Assembly (NCBI GenBank): GCA_041484525.1
Contig: JBGPHT010000010.1
Location: 24,762-88,761, forward strand
Length of the DNA: 64,000 nt
Source of the DNA: JBGPHT01 sp041484525
Lineage (GTDB): Bacteria; Acidobacteriota; Terriglobia; Bryobacterales; Bryobacteraceae
Direction: 5' to 3'
Positions 15,985 to 23,935 of the stretch are shown in pieces; position 1 is the first letter of the stretch, and the number at the start of each line of letters is the position of its first letter. The translations under genes were made by a program, and so were the position numbers. Below the pieces are notes generated by a model that saw only the letters and a program-made list of their open reading frames with translations, was not told the DNA's origin and searched no databases.

Positions 15985-18900
15985 TCAGAAACTCAACCTC
16001 GTCCCGAACTGAAAGGCCCGCGGGCCGCCCGTCCCGAAGATGTTGGCGGTGCGCGCCGCGGGTTGCCCGAAACTCGGCGCCAACAGGTTGTCGACGTAGC
16101 CCGTCAGATTGGCCACGTTGAAGAGATTGAATACTTCGCCGAAGGCCTGCCACTCGATCCGCTCGCGAATCTTGAACGCCTTAGTCACTCGCACGTCCTG
16201 TGACGTGAACGCATCCCCTAACTCGTAGCGCTGCGGCAGTGTGATGGACGGAAACACCTGCCCCTTGATAGGGCCGCCCTTACCGCCATAGCCCTGGTTG
16301 TACTGATTCACGAGTTGCGCCAGGTCGGACTTGCCCAGCCCAAAATTGAACTGGTTGGTGCCGGAGCCCGGGAGCAGAAATTGGTCCACGCCGGTCCCGA
16401 AAAAGTCCACTCCGGTGATGAGGGGCTGGAATGGCTGGCGGCTGGCGAAGGTCGAGAGAAATGAGACCTGAACACCTTTTGGCAGTTCCACTATGCCCGA
16501 AATGTTGAGCGTGTGCCGCGGGATCGAGGGGCCGACGTTCTGCAGCCAGTTGTTCAGATTTGTGATGGGCGTATAGAGCTGGCTGATTCCGTAGACATCG
16601 TTGTCGCTCTGCAGTGCGTACGATGCCAGCGCCTGGAAGCGGTGGCTGAAGCGCTTCTCGGCCCGCACCAGCAAGCCCTTGTACGTGGACCGCCCTCCCG
16701 AGATCGTGGCCCCGATCGGGCCGTTCGAACAAGGCACCAGAGGGACTGTCGCCGTGGCTACGGTGCACGCCGGGATCACAGGGCCCGATGCGGCGTAGTA
16801 GTGGTTCAGGTCGATGCCGCGCAGCATTTCGTGCAGGAAGTGGCGGTAGACCAGATCCGCCGAGATCGCGAAATCGGTCGCGACCTGGTGCTCCACGCCG
16901 AGGCTCACGTGCTGGGCCGAGGACGGTACGAAGTCGCGCGCGAACAAGTCGCTGCCCGTCTTGAAGACATCGATATTGCGCACCGTGAGATCGGTATTGC
17001 CGGGGTTGACGTGCAATTGCTGGATGACGGCGCTGCGCACCAGCGGCAGGATGAGGTTGAGGATGGCGCCGCTGAACGGCGTAGGCACGCGGAACTCGAG
17101 CGGCGTTCCCAGCGGCACGCCGGGGATGATGGGGAGCGGATTCGGCACGATCGAGCCGGGCAGCGGGAGGAAGCCGGTGCCGAGCGGTCCCAGGTAGGCG
17201 CGTTCGACCAACCGCGCCTCAATGTTGACGGTGTCGTAGTAGATGCCGCCGCCGCCGCGGACCACCGTACGGTTGCCGGGCAGCGACCATGCGAATCCGA
17301 GCGCCGGAGTGAAGCGCCGCCAGGTGTGCTTCTCCGGTTGCAATCCGGATGCGCCGAAGATCGGCGCCAGGAACTGCGGCTTTGTCAGATCGTGGTTGAG
17401 CGCATTCGATTCGAACGACCACGCCAGGCCGTAGTTCAGCGTGAAGTTGGGACGCAGCCGCCAGCTATCCTGCCAGTAAAGGTGAATCAGATTGTCGTGG
17501 TCGGCCTGGCCGCGCTGGAAGGCGGGCGGCTGGTTGGTGTCGCCTACGCCGAAGACGAAGTTCTTCAGCGGCAGAGTCAGAATGTCATTCAAGGTGTTGA
17601 ACGACGCGGCCAGCAGCGGAGTGAGCGGCGGCGCCAGTTGACGCACCTCCTCGGGCGAGAAGAGCGTAATCGCGGCGGGCGAATCGAGAGTGTAGGTGCC
17701 AGTGCCTTTCAGGTGCTCCCACTCGCCGCCGAATTTCATGCGGTGGCTGCCGCGCTGCCACGTCAGGTTGTCGGCAAAGATGTGGCGGCGCACCAGCCGG
17801 CTTTGGGGCGAGTTGGTCTGGTTGCCGAACGTGATGCCCGCGCCTTCCACGATCACGTGCGGCCCGCCCAGTCCCAGGCAGCCCACGCATTGCTCCGCCG
17901 TGGGGGGCGCGTTGCGGTTCGACCAGAACGACATCGAGTAACGCGCCTCGTTGACAACCGTGGGGCCGAGCGTGCTGGTCAGCGCGAGCACGCCCGAATC
18001 GGACCAGTTGGTGTTGCTCACCCAAGCCGAGGGCAGCGAGTTATTCTCGCGCGGCGCGAAGCTGTCGTTGCCGTCATGCGAGTAGCGCAGGAAGGCGGTG
18101 TGGCGATCGGTAATGCGATAGTCGAGCCGCACGTTGAACAGGTCGCTGTGGAGCGGACTCGAAGCCACGCGCGCCAGGCTGTTGAACGCAGGGTCGCTCG
18201 GCACGGCCGTGAAAACGCCGGATTGGTTGTTGTGCTCGTAGCTGGTAAAAAAGAAAAGGCGGTTCCTGACGATGGGACCACCTATCCAGCCGCCCGTCTG
18301 GCGGCGCGCGAAGAACGGGTCCGGCGCCAGCGGGTCGCGCCGCAGGCCAGGGTAGGCGGAGAGATTGTGGTCGCGGAAGAAAAAGAACCCGCTCCCGTGG
18401 AAATCGTTCGACCCTGTGCGGCTCACGATGTTGATGGCGCCGCCGGCGGCGATCCCCGTCGAGAGATCGAAGTTGACGGAGCTGATCTGGAATTCCTGTA
18501 CCATCTCCTGCGAGAAGTTCTGCTGCGTGCCGCCGTCCACCGGATCGTTGATGCGCATCCCGTCGGCCGCGATCCGCGTGCGGTCGGGATCATTGCCCAG
18601 AACTGAGACGGTGAACGCGCGGTTGTAATCGCCCTGGTTGTTCGGTGTGACCGAGACTCCCGGCGAGAGGATGGCGAGTTGCAGGAAGCTGCGGCCGTTC
18701 AGCGGCAGTTGCTGGATCTGCTGGCGGTGGACCACCTGATCGACGGTGTGGCCTTCGTATTCGATCTGCTGGCTCGCGGCATCCACCGAGACCACCTCCT
18801 TGCGCTCGCCCAGTTGCAGCTTCAGATCGATCGTGCTGACGATGCCCGTGGCGACATCCGCCGTCAGCGACAGGGTGCGGAATCCGGCGGCGCCGGCGCG

Positions 18901-19128
18901 CAGTTCATAGGCGCCAGCGATGAGCGAGCTGAAACTATACCGCCCGCTCTGGTTGCTCACGGTTTCACGAGTGAAGCCAGTGGCGGCCTGGCGGATGGAG
19001 ACGGCCGCGCCCGGAACGGCGGCACCCGAAGGATCAGTGACAAGACCCGCAATTTCACCGGTGGGAGACTGGCCGAAAGTCAATACGGAGAAAACCAACA
19101 GCGGGAGTACAGCGCGGAGACCCGACAT
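15985..19128 (-). CDS. TonB-dependent receptor, Oar-like, with carboxypeptidase-regulatory-like N-domain
   Basis: 1047 residues. A signal peptide (LLVFSVLTFGQ) is followed by a carboxypeptidase-regulatory-like beta-sandwich (GEIAGLVTDPSGAAVPGAAVS, SGRYSFSSLIAGAYELRAGA), a plug region (VVHRQQIQQLPLNGRSF, IAADGMRINDPVDGG, GGAINIVSRTGSNDFHGSG) and a long beta-barrel ending in FGTRLSF with a terminal aromatic. This architecture is expanded in Acidobacteria and Myxococcus (Oar). It should import or export large substrates across the outer membrane. Substrate unknown; no dedicated TonB or enzymes adjoin. Confidence 0.9.
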   Translation of the reverse strand: MSGLRAVLPLLVFSVLTFGQSPTGEIAGLVTDPSGAAVPGAAVSIRQAATGFTRETVSNQSGRYSFSSLIAGAYELRAGAAGFRTLSLTADVATGIVSTIDLKLQLGERKEVVSVDAASQQIEYEGHTVDQVVHRQQIQQLPLNGRSFLQLAILSPGVSVTPNNQGDYNRAFTVSVLGNDPDRTRIAADGMRINDPVDGGTQQNFSQEMVQEFQISSVNFDLSTGIAAGGAINIVSRTGSNDFHGSGFFFFRDHNLSAYPGLRRDPLAPDPFFARRQTGGWIGGPIVRNRLFFFTSYEHNNQSGVFTAVPSDPAFNSLARVASSPLHSDLFNVRLDYRITDRHTAFLRYSHDGNDSFAPRENNSLPSAWVSNTNWSDSGVLALTSTLGPTVVNEARYSMSFWSNRNAPPTAEQCVGCLGLGGPHVIVEGAGITFGNQTNSPQSRLVRRHIFADNLTWQRGSHRMKFGGEWEHLKGTGTYTLDSPAAITLFSPEEVRQLAPPLTPLLAASFNTLNDILTLPLKNFVFGVGDTNQPPAFQRGQADHDNLIHLYWQDSWRLRPNFTLNYGLAWSFESNALNHDLTKPQFLAPIFGASGLQPEKHTWRRFTPALGFAWSLPGNRTVVRGGGGIYYDTVNIEARLVERAYLGPLGTGFLPLPGSIVPNPLPIIPGVPLGTPLEFRVPTPFSGAILNLILPLVRSAVIQQLHVNPGNTDLTVRNIDVFKTGSDLFARDFVPSSAQHVSLGVEHQVATDFAISADLVYRHFLHEMLRGIDLNHYYAASGPVIPACTVATATVPLVPCSNGPIGATISGGRSTYKGLLVRAEKRFSHRFQALASYALQSDNDVYGISQLYTPITNLNNWLQNVGPSIPRHTLNISGIVELPKGVQVSFLSTFASRQPFQPLITGVDFFGTGVDQFLLPGSGTNQFNFGLGKSDLAQLVNQYNQGYGGKGGPIKGQVFPSITLPQRYELGDAFTSQDVRVTKAFKIRERIEWQAFGEVFNLFNVANLTGYVDNLLAPSFGQPAARTANIFGTGGPRAFQFGTRLSF

Positions 19129-19178
19129 ATGGCCCTATTGAGACACAGCCGACCACACTTCGCAAGAGGGAGGCCGCT

Positions 19179-19727
19179 TCAGCCGCTCCAATACTTGGTG
19201 AGATTCTCCAGCGTGGTAAGTGTGCGCGGACGCATGCGATCGATGTAGAGGCAGCCCTGAAGATGATCGACCTCGTGCTGCACGATCCGCGCGTGCCAGC
19301 CTTCCGCCGTGAACGTCTGCGGTTCGCCGTGGTGATCGAGGCAGTGGACGCGCGCTTCGAGCGAACGCGTCACCATCGCGCTGAAACCAGCCACACTCAG
19401 ACAGCCTTCGAAGAACTCGGCCTCGCCGCCGACGAGCTCGACACGCGGGTTGATCAGGACCTGGAAGGGGACCGGCCGCCGGCGCCGCTCGGCAAGGCGT
19501 TCAGGCGGAATAGACGTGAGGAGTTCGGCGCGGTCCTCGATGACTGCGATCTGGAGAGGGAGACCGATCTGCGGAGCCGCCAATCCGACGCCAGGAGCAT
19601 CGCGCATAGTCTCGCGCATGTACTCGATCAGGTTCTGGATTTCGGCGGACCGGATCTCGGCTGGCTCGAGCGGGCGTGCCGTCTGGCGCAGAACGGGATG
19701 TCCTGCCTGGACAATCTTGAGGATCAC
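19179..19727 (-). CDS. def: Peptide deformylase
   Basis: 182 residues with all three deformylase motifs: GVGLAAPQIG, EGCLSVAG (Cys metal ligand) and QHEVDHLQG (HExxH-type metal site). It removes formyl from nascent N-terminal methionine. Length and motif spacing are normal. It stands downstream of the caspase/TPR operon on the same strand with a 35-base gap, so read-through is possible, but a functional link is unlikely. Confidence 0.95.
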   Translation of the reverse strand: MILKIVQAGHPVLRQTARPLEPAEIRSAEIQNLIEYMRETMRDAPGVGLAAPQIGLPLQIAVIEDRAELLTSIPPERLAERRRRPVPFQVLINPRVELVGGEAEFFEGCLSVAGFSAMVTRSLEARVHCLDHHGEPQTFTAEGWHARIVQHEVDHLQGCLYIDRMRPRTLTTLENLTKYWSG

Positions 19728-19762
19728 GAGGGAGATTGTACCGCTGGTTCGTTCGGAGGGCC

Positions 19763-21823
19763 CTACTGATTCAAAGCTTTTCGTATATTCGCAATGTTCT
19801 GGCGGGCTAACTGAGCTTCGGCGAAGTCTGGATTGATTTCGATGGTCTTCTGCAGGTGCTGGAGCGCAGGTTGCAATTCGGCGATACTTCCTGTCTTGTT
19901 GGCCTTGTACATGAACGCAAGCCCCAGCGCATAGTGCGCGTAGGGGTCCTTCGGCCCATAAGTCAGACTCTTCTGACAGTTCATGATGGCGGAATCCAGG
20001 TCAGATAACTTGCGCTGGCTATCGCACAAACCGAAGTAAGCCAGGCTGCGCAAGTCAGCCCAGATGTCGTGCTGCGACGCATGCGTTTTCTTTCCCATGC
20101 CGAACAGCGATCCCAGGACGTAGTAATTCAACTTACCAGCAGCCTTACTGTCGAAGTCGCTTAGTTTGAGATACTGTTCATAGGCCGTCTTCGCATCGGC
20201 ATACTTGCCGCTGAGACGGAGGCTGTCACCCAGCCACAGGTGCGGCTCGGCATTGTTTGGAGTGAGCTGAATCGCCTTCCGCGCGGCCTCGATGGAATCG
20301 GGGTACAGCGCCTTCATGCGGTCGGCCTGGGCGAGCATGGTGAGCGCCAGGACGTTCTTGGGCTCGCGCTGCAAAACGACGTTGAGCTGGCGGATGGCCT
20401 CATCCGTGGCGCCCACGTCGAGCAGCGCACCGGCATAATTGGCGCGCGCCTCCAGATAGTCTGGGTCGATCTCGATTGCCTTCTTGAAATACTCCTGGCC
20501 TTTTTCTTCCTCGAACAGCGCGTTGTAAGTCGAGCCCAGGTAGAACGCGGCCTTGCTGTAAGCCGGATCCGTCTGCAGCGCCTGTGAAAAGAACTCCGCC
20601 GCCTTGCGGTAATTCTGCTCGAGCCCGATGTTATACAGCTTCATGCCCTTATTGAATAACTCCGCCGCAGCCTTATTGCGGCGGCGGACGATCAGGATCC
20701 GAATGCTGACGGTCGAGTCCTGTCCAGGGTAGACCGTCTCCTGGCGGGGGCCGTCTGGTTCATAGCCCATCTTCACGCCCTGGACGGTATGCTGCCCTGG
20801 CGGCAGGCCTGGGACGCTGAACGGCTTGCCCTTCGAAACCACGCCCTGTGATTTTCCATCCACGAAGACCTCGACGCCGTCCATGTTGGATTCGAAAATC
20901 AGGGTGCCGAACTTCGGCGCCGGCGACGTGGCGGGCTTGGCGTTCGCGGGCAAATAGGCCAGCAGCATGTCGGAATCGAAATTGCCACGATCGGAAGTGG
21001 GATTCTGCTTGCCGCCGGTGGCCTCCCGCACCTGCGTGTGGACGTACTCCGATAACTCATCCGCCGTGACCACGCCGTCGCCCGACGTATCAGCGGCGCC
21101 TTCCATGCCTTGCTTCACATAGTAAGTGAAGACTCCGTGGCCGCCCTCGAGATCCGCGCTCTCGAACGAGCTCTCACGCGCCCGGCTGGCGGTTAGCGAG
21201 AAGAGCGACTTATTCAGGTCGGTCAGTGTCCGGTTGATGTTCTCGGTGTCCTCAGGCGAAATGGCGCCGCTGTGACAGGCGTCCGTGAGCAGGATTTTCC
21301 ACTTGGCTTTGATCTTGCCGCCGATGACGGAGCCCAGCCCGTCCATCGAGTATCCGGTAGTACCGATGTTCTTCAGGTCGATATCGTAGGGCGCCAGATA
21401 CCCCTTGCCTTGGTACATGAAGCCGTGGCCTGCGAAATAGATCAGCACCCGATCGTCGTCCTTGGCGACGGACGGCAGCCAGGTGTCGATCTCCCGGCGC
21501 ATGCCCGCGAGCGACGCTTTGTCGCCCGTCAGCACGTGCACGTTTTCCTGTTTGAAATTGCCCCCCTCGGGACTGATCAGGATGGTGTAGATGGACTGCG
21601 CGTCGCGCTCGGCGAACGCCAGTTGCCGCTCTTCCGGCAGGTTGCGGTAGCGCGAAATGCCGACCACCACCGCATAGCTGCGCGGGATCGAAACCGCCTT
21701 CGGAGCATTAGTCTCGGTCTCAATCTTTTCCAGCTTGAGATCGCGCTGCTGTTTCTTCGGCGGCGGCTGTGGCGGCTGGGCCAGAGCCAGAGAAGCGAAT
21801 ACGAACAATGCTGTGTATCGCAT
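19763..21823 (-). CDS. Secreted caspase-like protease with EF-hand-like loop, PEGA domain and TPR repeats
   Basis: 686 residues from ATG 21823, where a signal peptide (MRYTALFVFASLALAQ) starts. Residues about 48-290 form a caspase/metacaspase p20-like domain with the catalytic dyad intact: His133 in YFAGHGF and Cys183 in TDACHSG. An acidic DTSGDGVVTADEL segment (about 245-257) resembles an EF-hand calcium loop. A PEGA domain follows (about 305-375; VFVDGKSQG, GLPPGQHTV), then TPR repeats to the C-terminus (about 384-686; AAEFFSQALQTDPAYSKA, EYFKKAIEIDPDYLEAR). It is probably periplasmic or surface-attached. It is the third gene of an operon with two DUF4384 proteins. The cleavage target is unknown. 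Confidence 0.88.
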   Translation of the reverse strand: MRYTALFVFASLALAQPPQPPPKKQQRDLKLEKIETETNAPKAVSIPRSYAVVVGISRYRNLPEERQLAFAERDAQSIYTILISPEGGNFKQENVHVLTGDKASLAGMRREIDTWLPSVAKDDDRVLIYFAGHGFMYQGKGYLAPYDIDLKNIGTTGYSMDGLGSVIGGKIKAKWKILLTDACHSGAISPEDTENINRTLTDLNKSLFSLTASRARESSFESADLEGGHGVFTYYVKQGMEGAADTSGDGVVTADELSEYVHTQVREATGGKQNPTSDRGNFDSDMLLAYLPANAKPATSPAPKFGTLIFESNMDGVEVFVDGKSQGVVSKGKPFSVPGLPPGQHTVQGVKMGYEPDGPRQETVYPGQDSTVSIRILIVRRRNKAAAELFNKGMKLYNIGLEQNYRKAAEFFSQALQTDPAYSKAAFYLGSTYNALFEEEKGQEYFKKAIEIDPDYLEARANYAGALLDVGATDEAIRQLNVVLQREPKNVLALTMLAQADRMKALYPDSIEAARKAIQLTPNNAEPHLWLGDSLRLSGKYADAKTAYEQYLKLSDFDSKAAGKLNYYVLGSLFGMGKKTHASQHDIWADLRSLAYFGLCDSQRKLSDLDSAIMNCQKSLTYGPKDPYAHYALGLAFMYKANKTGSIAELQPALQHLQKTIEINPDFAEAQLARQNIANIRKALNQ

Positions 21824-21828
21824 GGCGT

Positions 21829-22557
21829 TCACTTGTGTGCCAGCTTGAACTCGTAAATCACCGGGCCGGCCAGCGGCACCGGCGAGGAGATCACGTTCGT
21901 ATCCTGCTGGCGCATGAAGAGCAGATCGCGCGGCCCTTGACCTGCCGCATCGGCGAGGATCTGCGGCAGGTCCTCGCCGCGCGGGACGAGTCTGGGCCCG
22001 GCGGAGTGATCGATGCAATCGCCGCGCGACTTCAGAATCGCGTCATCGCAGCGGGGAGTAAGATTGAGCGGCTTGGACTGGAAGCGCGGCGGCACGGGCT
22101 CGAAACGCGGCGGCGGTTCGGTGAGAAGCGCCGGCGCCACCAGCCAGTACACGGTTTCGTAGCCTGCCGGTCCGGATATGCGGAACGCATAGGAAGTGGA
22201 AGGCACCTGGTAATCGCGGGTACCTATAATATGGTTGTCGTGTCCGGTTTCGGCGCGCGGGAAGAGTTGCTCGTACTTACCCGAGCTGTTCTGGTTGGTA
22301 ACGTACAGATACCCGTCGAAGTTAGTGCGGAAACGGAAGCGGACGCGGTCCCCTTGCGCCAGGACCAGGCTCGGGTCGATGGTGCGCCAGTTGGAACCGT
22401 CCAGGCGCTCGAGCGAGATTTCCATGCGGTGCGGGCCCTGCTGCATGGTGCGGCTCTGCGCGAAAAGCACCGCGGCAGGCACTAGCGCCAACACTAGCGC
22501 GCTACACAGGACGCGCTGCCGGGCTTCACCCGGCCGGCATTGGAACGCGTCGCTCAT
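21829..22557 (-). CDS. Secreted DUF4384-type protein (second of operon)
   Basis: 242 residues with an N-terminal hydrophobic export segment (LCSALVLALVPAAVLFAQ). The middle matches the DUF4384 pattern of a C2/PEGA-like beta domain: LAQGDRVRFRFRTNFDGYLYVTNQNSSGKYEQLFP. Such domains often sit beside or are fused to caspase-like peptidases in bacteria. A Cys-containing segment in the C-terminal half (PRCDDAILKSRGDCIDHS) could form a disulfide. It starts in a 4-base overlap with the upstream paralogue and ends 5 bases before the caspase gene. Role unproven; possibly a binding or regulatory partner of the caspase. Confidence 0.75.
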   Translation of the reverse strand: MSDAFQCRPGEARQRVLCSALVLALVPAAVLFAQSRTMQQGPHRMEISLERLDGSNWRTIDPSLVLAQGDRVRFRFRTNFDGYLYVTNQNSSGKYEQLFPRAETGHDNHIIGTRDYQVPSTSYAFRISGPAGYETVYWLVAPALLTEPPPRFEPVPPRFQSKPLNLTPRCDDAILKSRGDCIDHSAGPRLVPRGEDLPQILADAAGQGPRDLLFMRQQDTNVISSPVPLAGPVIYEFKLAHK

Positions 22558-23468
22558 TGATGTACCAGGCTCAGGTCCGCCACTAACCGGGAATCGGAAC
22601 TGCCGGTGGGATTCACCACGTACATGGCGTTCTCTTTCCTCTCACCTGAATTCGAGGGGTCGACCTTCTCGATAATCAGGTCGCGCGAGTAAGTGCTGCG
22701 CAGCCGGCCGATGGTCTTGTCATCCACGTTGGTGGCCACCAGCATCTGCTTAGGTTTCGACAGCTCAGTGGGTTTCTTCGGCGCCTGCAGCGAATAGATC
22801 ATGCGCTCGAGATCCGGCTCAGGCTCGCGCGAGAAAACGATGAACACGCGTTCGATGCCCTTCTGCTCGTCAAACAGGATGCGCGAGCCGGGCGGCATGG
22901 TATAGGTGTGGAAACCCTCTACGCGATTGTCGCCCTTCTCCACTTCGGGCGCCGGAAACATCGGCTTCCAGGTTCCGCTCGATCCCTGGCTGACTATATA
23001 GAGATACCCCGCGCCGTTGGTCTCCACGCTGAACTGGATGCGATCGCCGCTGTGGAAGACCGTGTCGGCCGGAACGTCCATGGAGCGGTCGCCATCCTTC
23101 TTCAGGATCGCGTACTTCAGCCCCAACGCGGGTCCCGCCGACGGCGCCGGTGCAGTGGCGGCCCGCACCACCGGAGTGCCGTCGGGCGTGCGGATGGGCG
23201 TCGATGGCGTTTCCGTTACCGGACGGCCGACGGGTTCGGGAGCCCTGGTCTCCGCTTGAGCGATTTCAGTTCTAGGCGGCGAAGGCCGCTTGGCGGGCGG
23301 CGCTTTCTTCGGAGCGGGTTTCACCGCTGGTGTGGCGGTCTTGGGTGTGTCCACCGCCGAATAGAAGAGTTCGCGCGCCGTGAGTTGCCGCGGCGTTTGA
23401 GCGCCGGCGGTCGAGATCAAGGTTGCGGCGGCGGACAACGAAAGCAGAACGCTTGAATTCAGCGACAT
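22554..23468 (-). CDS. Secreted DUF4384-type protein with Pro/Ala/Lys-rich linker (first of operon)
   Basis: 304 residues. Signal peptide (LLSLSAAATLISTAGA), a low-complexity Pro/Lys/Ala linker at about residues 40-105, then the DUF4384-like domain (FHSGDRIQFSVETNGAGYLYIVSQGSSGTWKPMFP) and a C-terminal extension ending with LVADLSLVHQ. The two DUF4384 genes share the GYLYV/IxxQxSSG pattern and are probably an old duplication. Together with the caspase/TPR protein they form a three-gene operon. The linker suggests attachment to or passage through the cell wall. Function unknown. Confidence 0.75.
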   Translation of the reverse strand: MSLNSSVLLSLSAAATLISTAGAQTPRQLTARELFYSAVDTPKTATPAVKPAPKKAPPAKRPSPPRTEIAQAETRAPEPVGRPVTETPSTPIRTPDGTPVVRAATAPAPSAGPALGLKYAILKKDGDRSMDVPADTVFHSGDRIQFSVETNGAGYLYIVSQGSSGTWKPMFPAPEVEKGDNRVEGFHTYTMPPGSRILFDEQKGIERVFIVFSREPEPDLERMIYSLQAPKKPTELSKPKQMLVATNVDDKTIGRLRSTYSRDLIIEKVDPSNSGERKENAMYVVNPTGSSDSRLVADLSLVHQ

Positions 23469-23615
23469 AAGCAGTTACGGCCTCCCCGGACCGGTCCCTC
23501 TATGTATACGATATCACCCGATACAGCGGATGGATGACCTCGGCGGGTGAACGGTACTAGGTCGGCTTTACTAACCATTCGATATTGAGTCAGTCTATAT
23601 ATCAACAGGCTCTAT

Positions 23616-23935
23616 ATGGATCACTTGCAAGACACGCTGGATATGTTGGTGCTGCGGACGCTTATCTTCGCGCCGCTACACGGATTACGGGATCGCCAAG
23701 GCCATCCGGAGCACCTCGAACGAGGCGCTCGAAATCGAGTTCGGGTCCCTTTATCCGGCCCTTAAACGCTTGGAACTAAAAGGCTGGATCGCTTCGAAGT
23801 GGGAGAATTCAGAGCACAATCGCCAGGCGAAGGTTCTACCGGCTGACGGCTTTGGGGCGAAGACAACTGGTGGAGGAGCACGCGAAATGGAACCAGTTCG
23901 TGGCGGCCATCGCCAGCGTAATGGAGGGGCAATGA
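23616..23935 (+). pseudogene. PadR-family transcriptional regulator, broken by two single-base insertions
   Basis: ATG 23616 opens MDHLQDTLDMLVLRTL, the classic PadR start, but the frame is lost near 23683, where an extra T (GGATTACGGG) shifts the reading; correcting it restores YGIAKAIRSTS and EFGSLYPALKRLELKGWI. A second extra base near 23836 (AAGGTTCTAC) shifts it again; correcting it restores the YRLTALGRRQL wing and a stop at 23933-23935. The stop overlaps the ATG of the following ADOP permease, the usual Acidobacterial PadR-ADOP order. Intact, it would repress its operon on ligand or stress cues. Confidence 0.85.

Noticed and set aside
16513..18606. 697-codon open frame on the plus strand
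   Set aside because: It is antisense to the TonB receptor, whose plug and barrel motifs are certain. The product is Arg/Val/Ala-rich with no recognisable domain.
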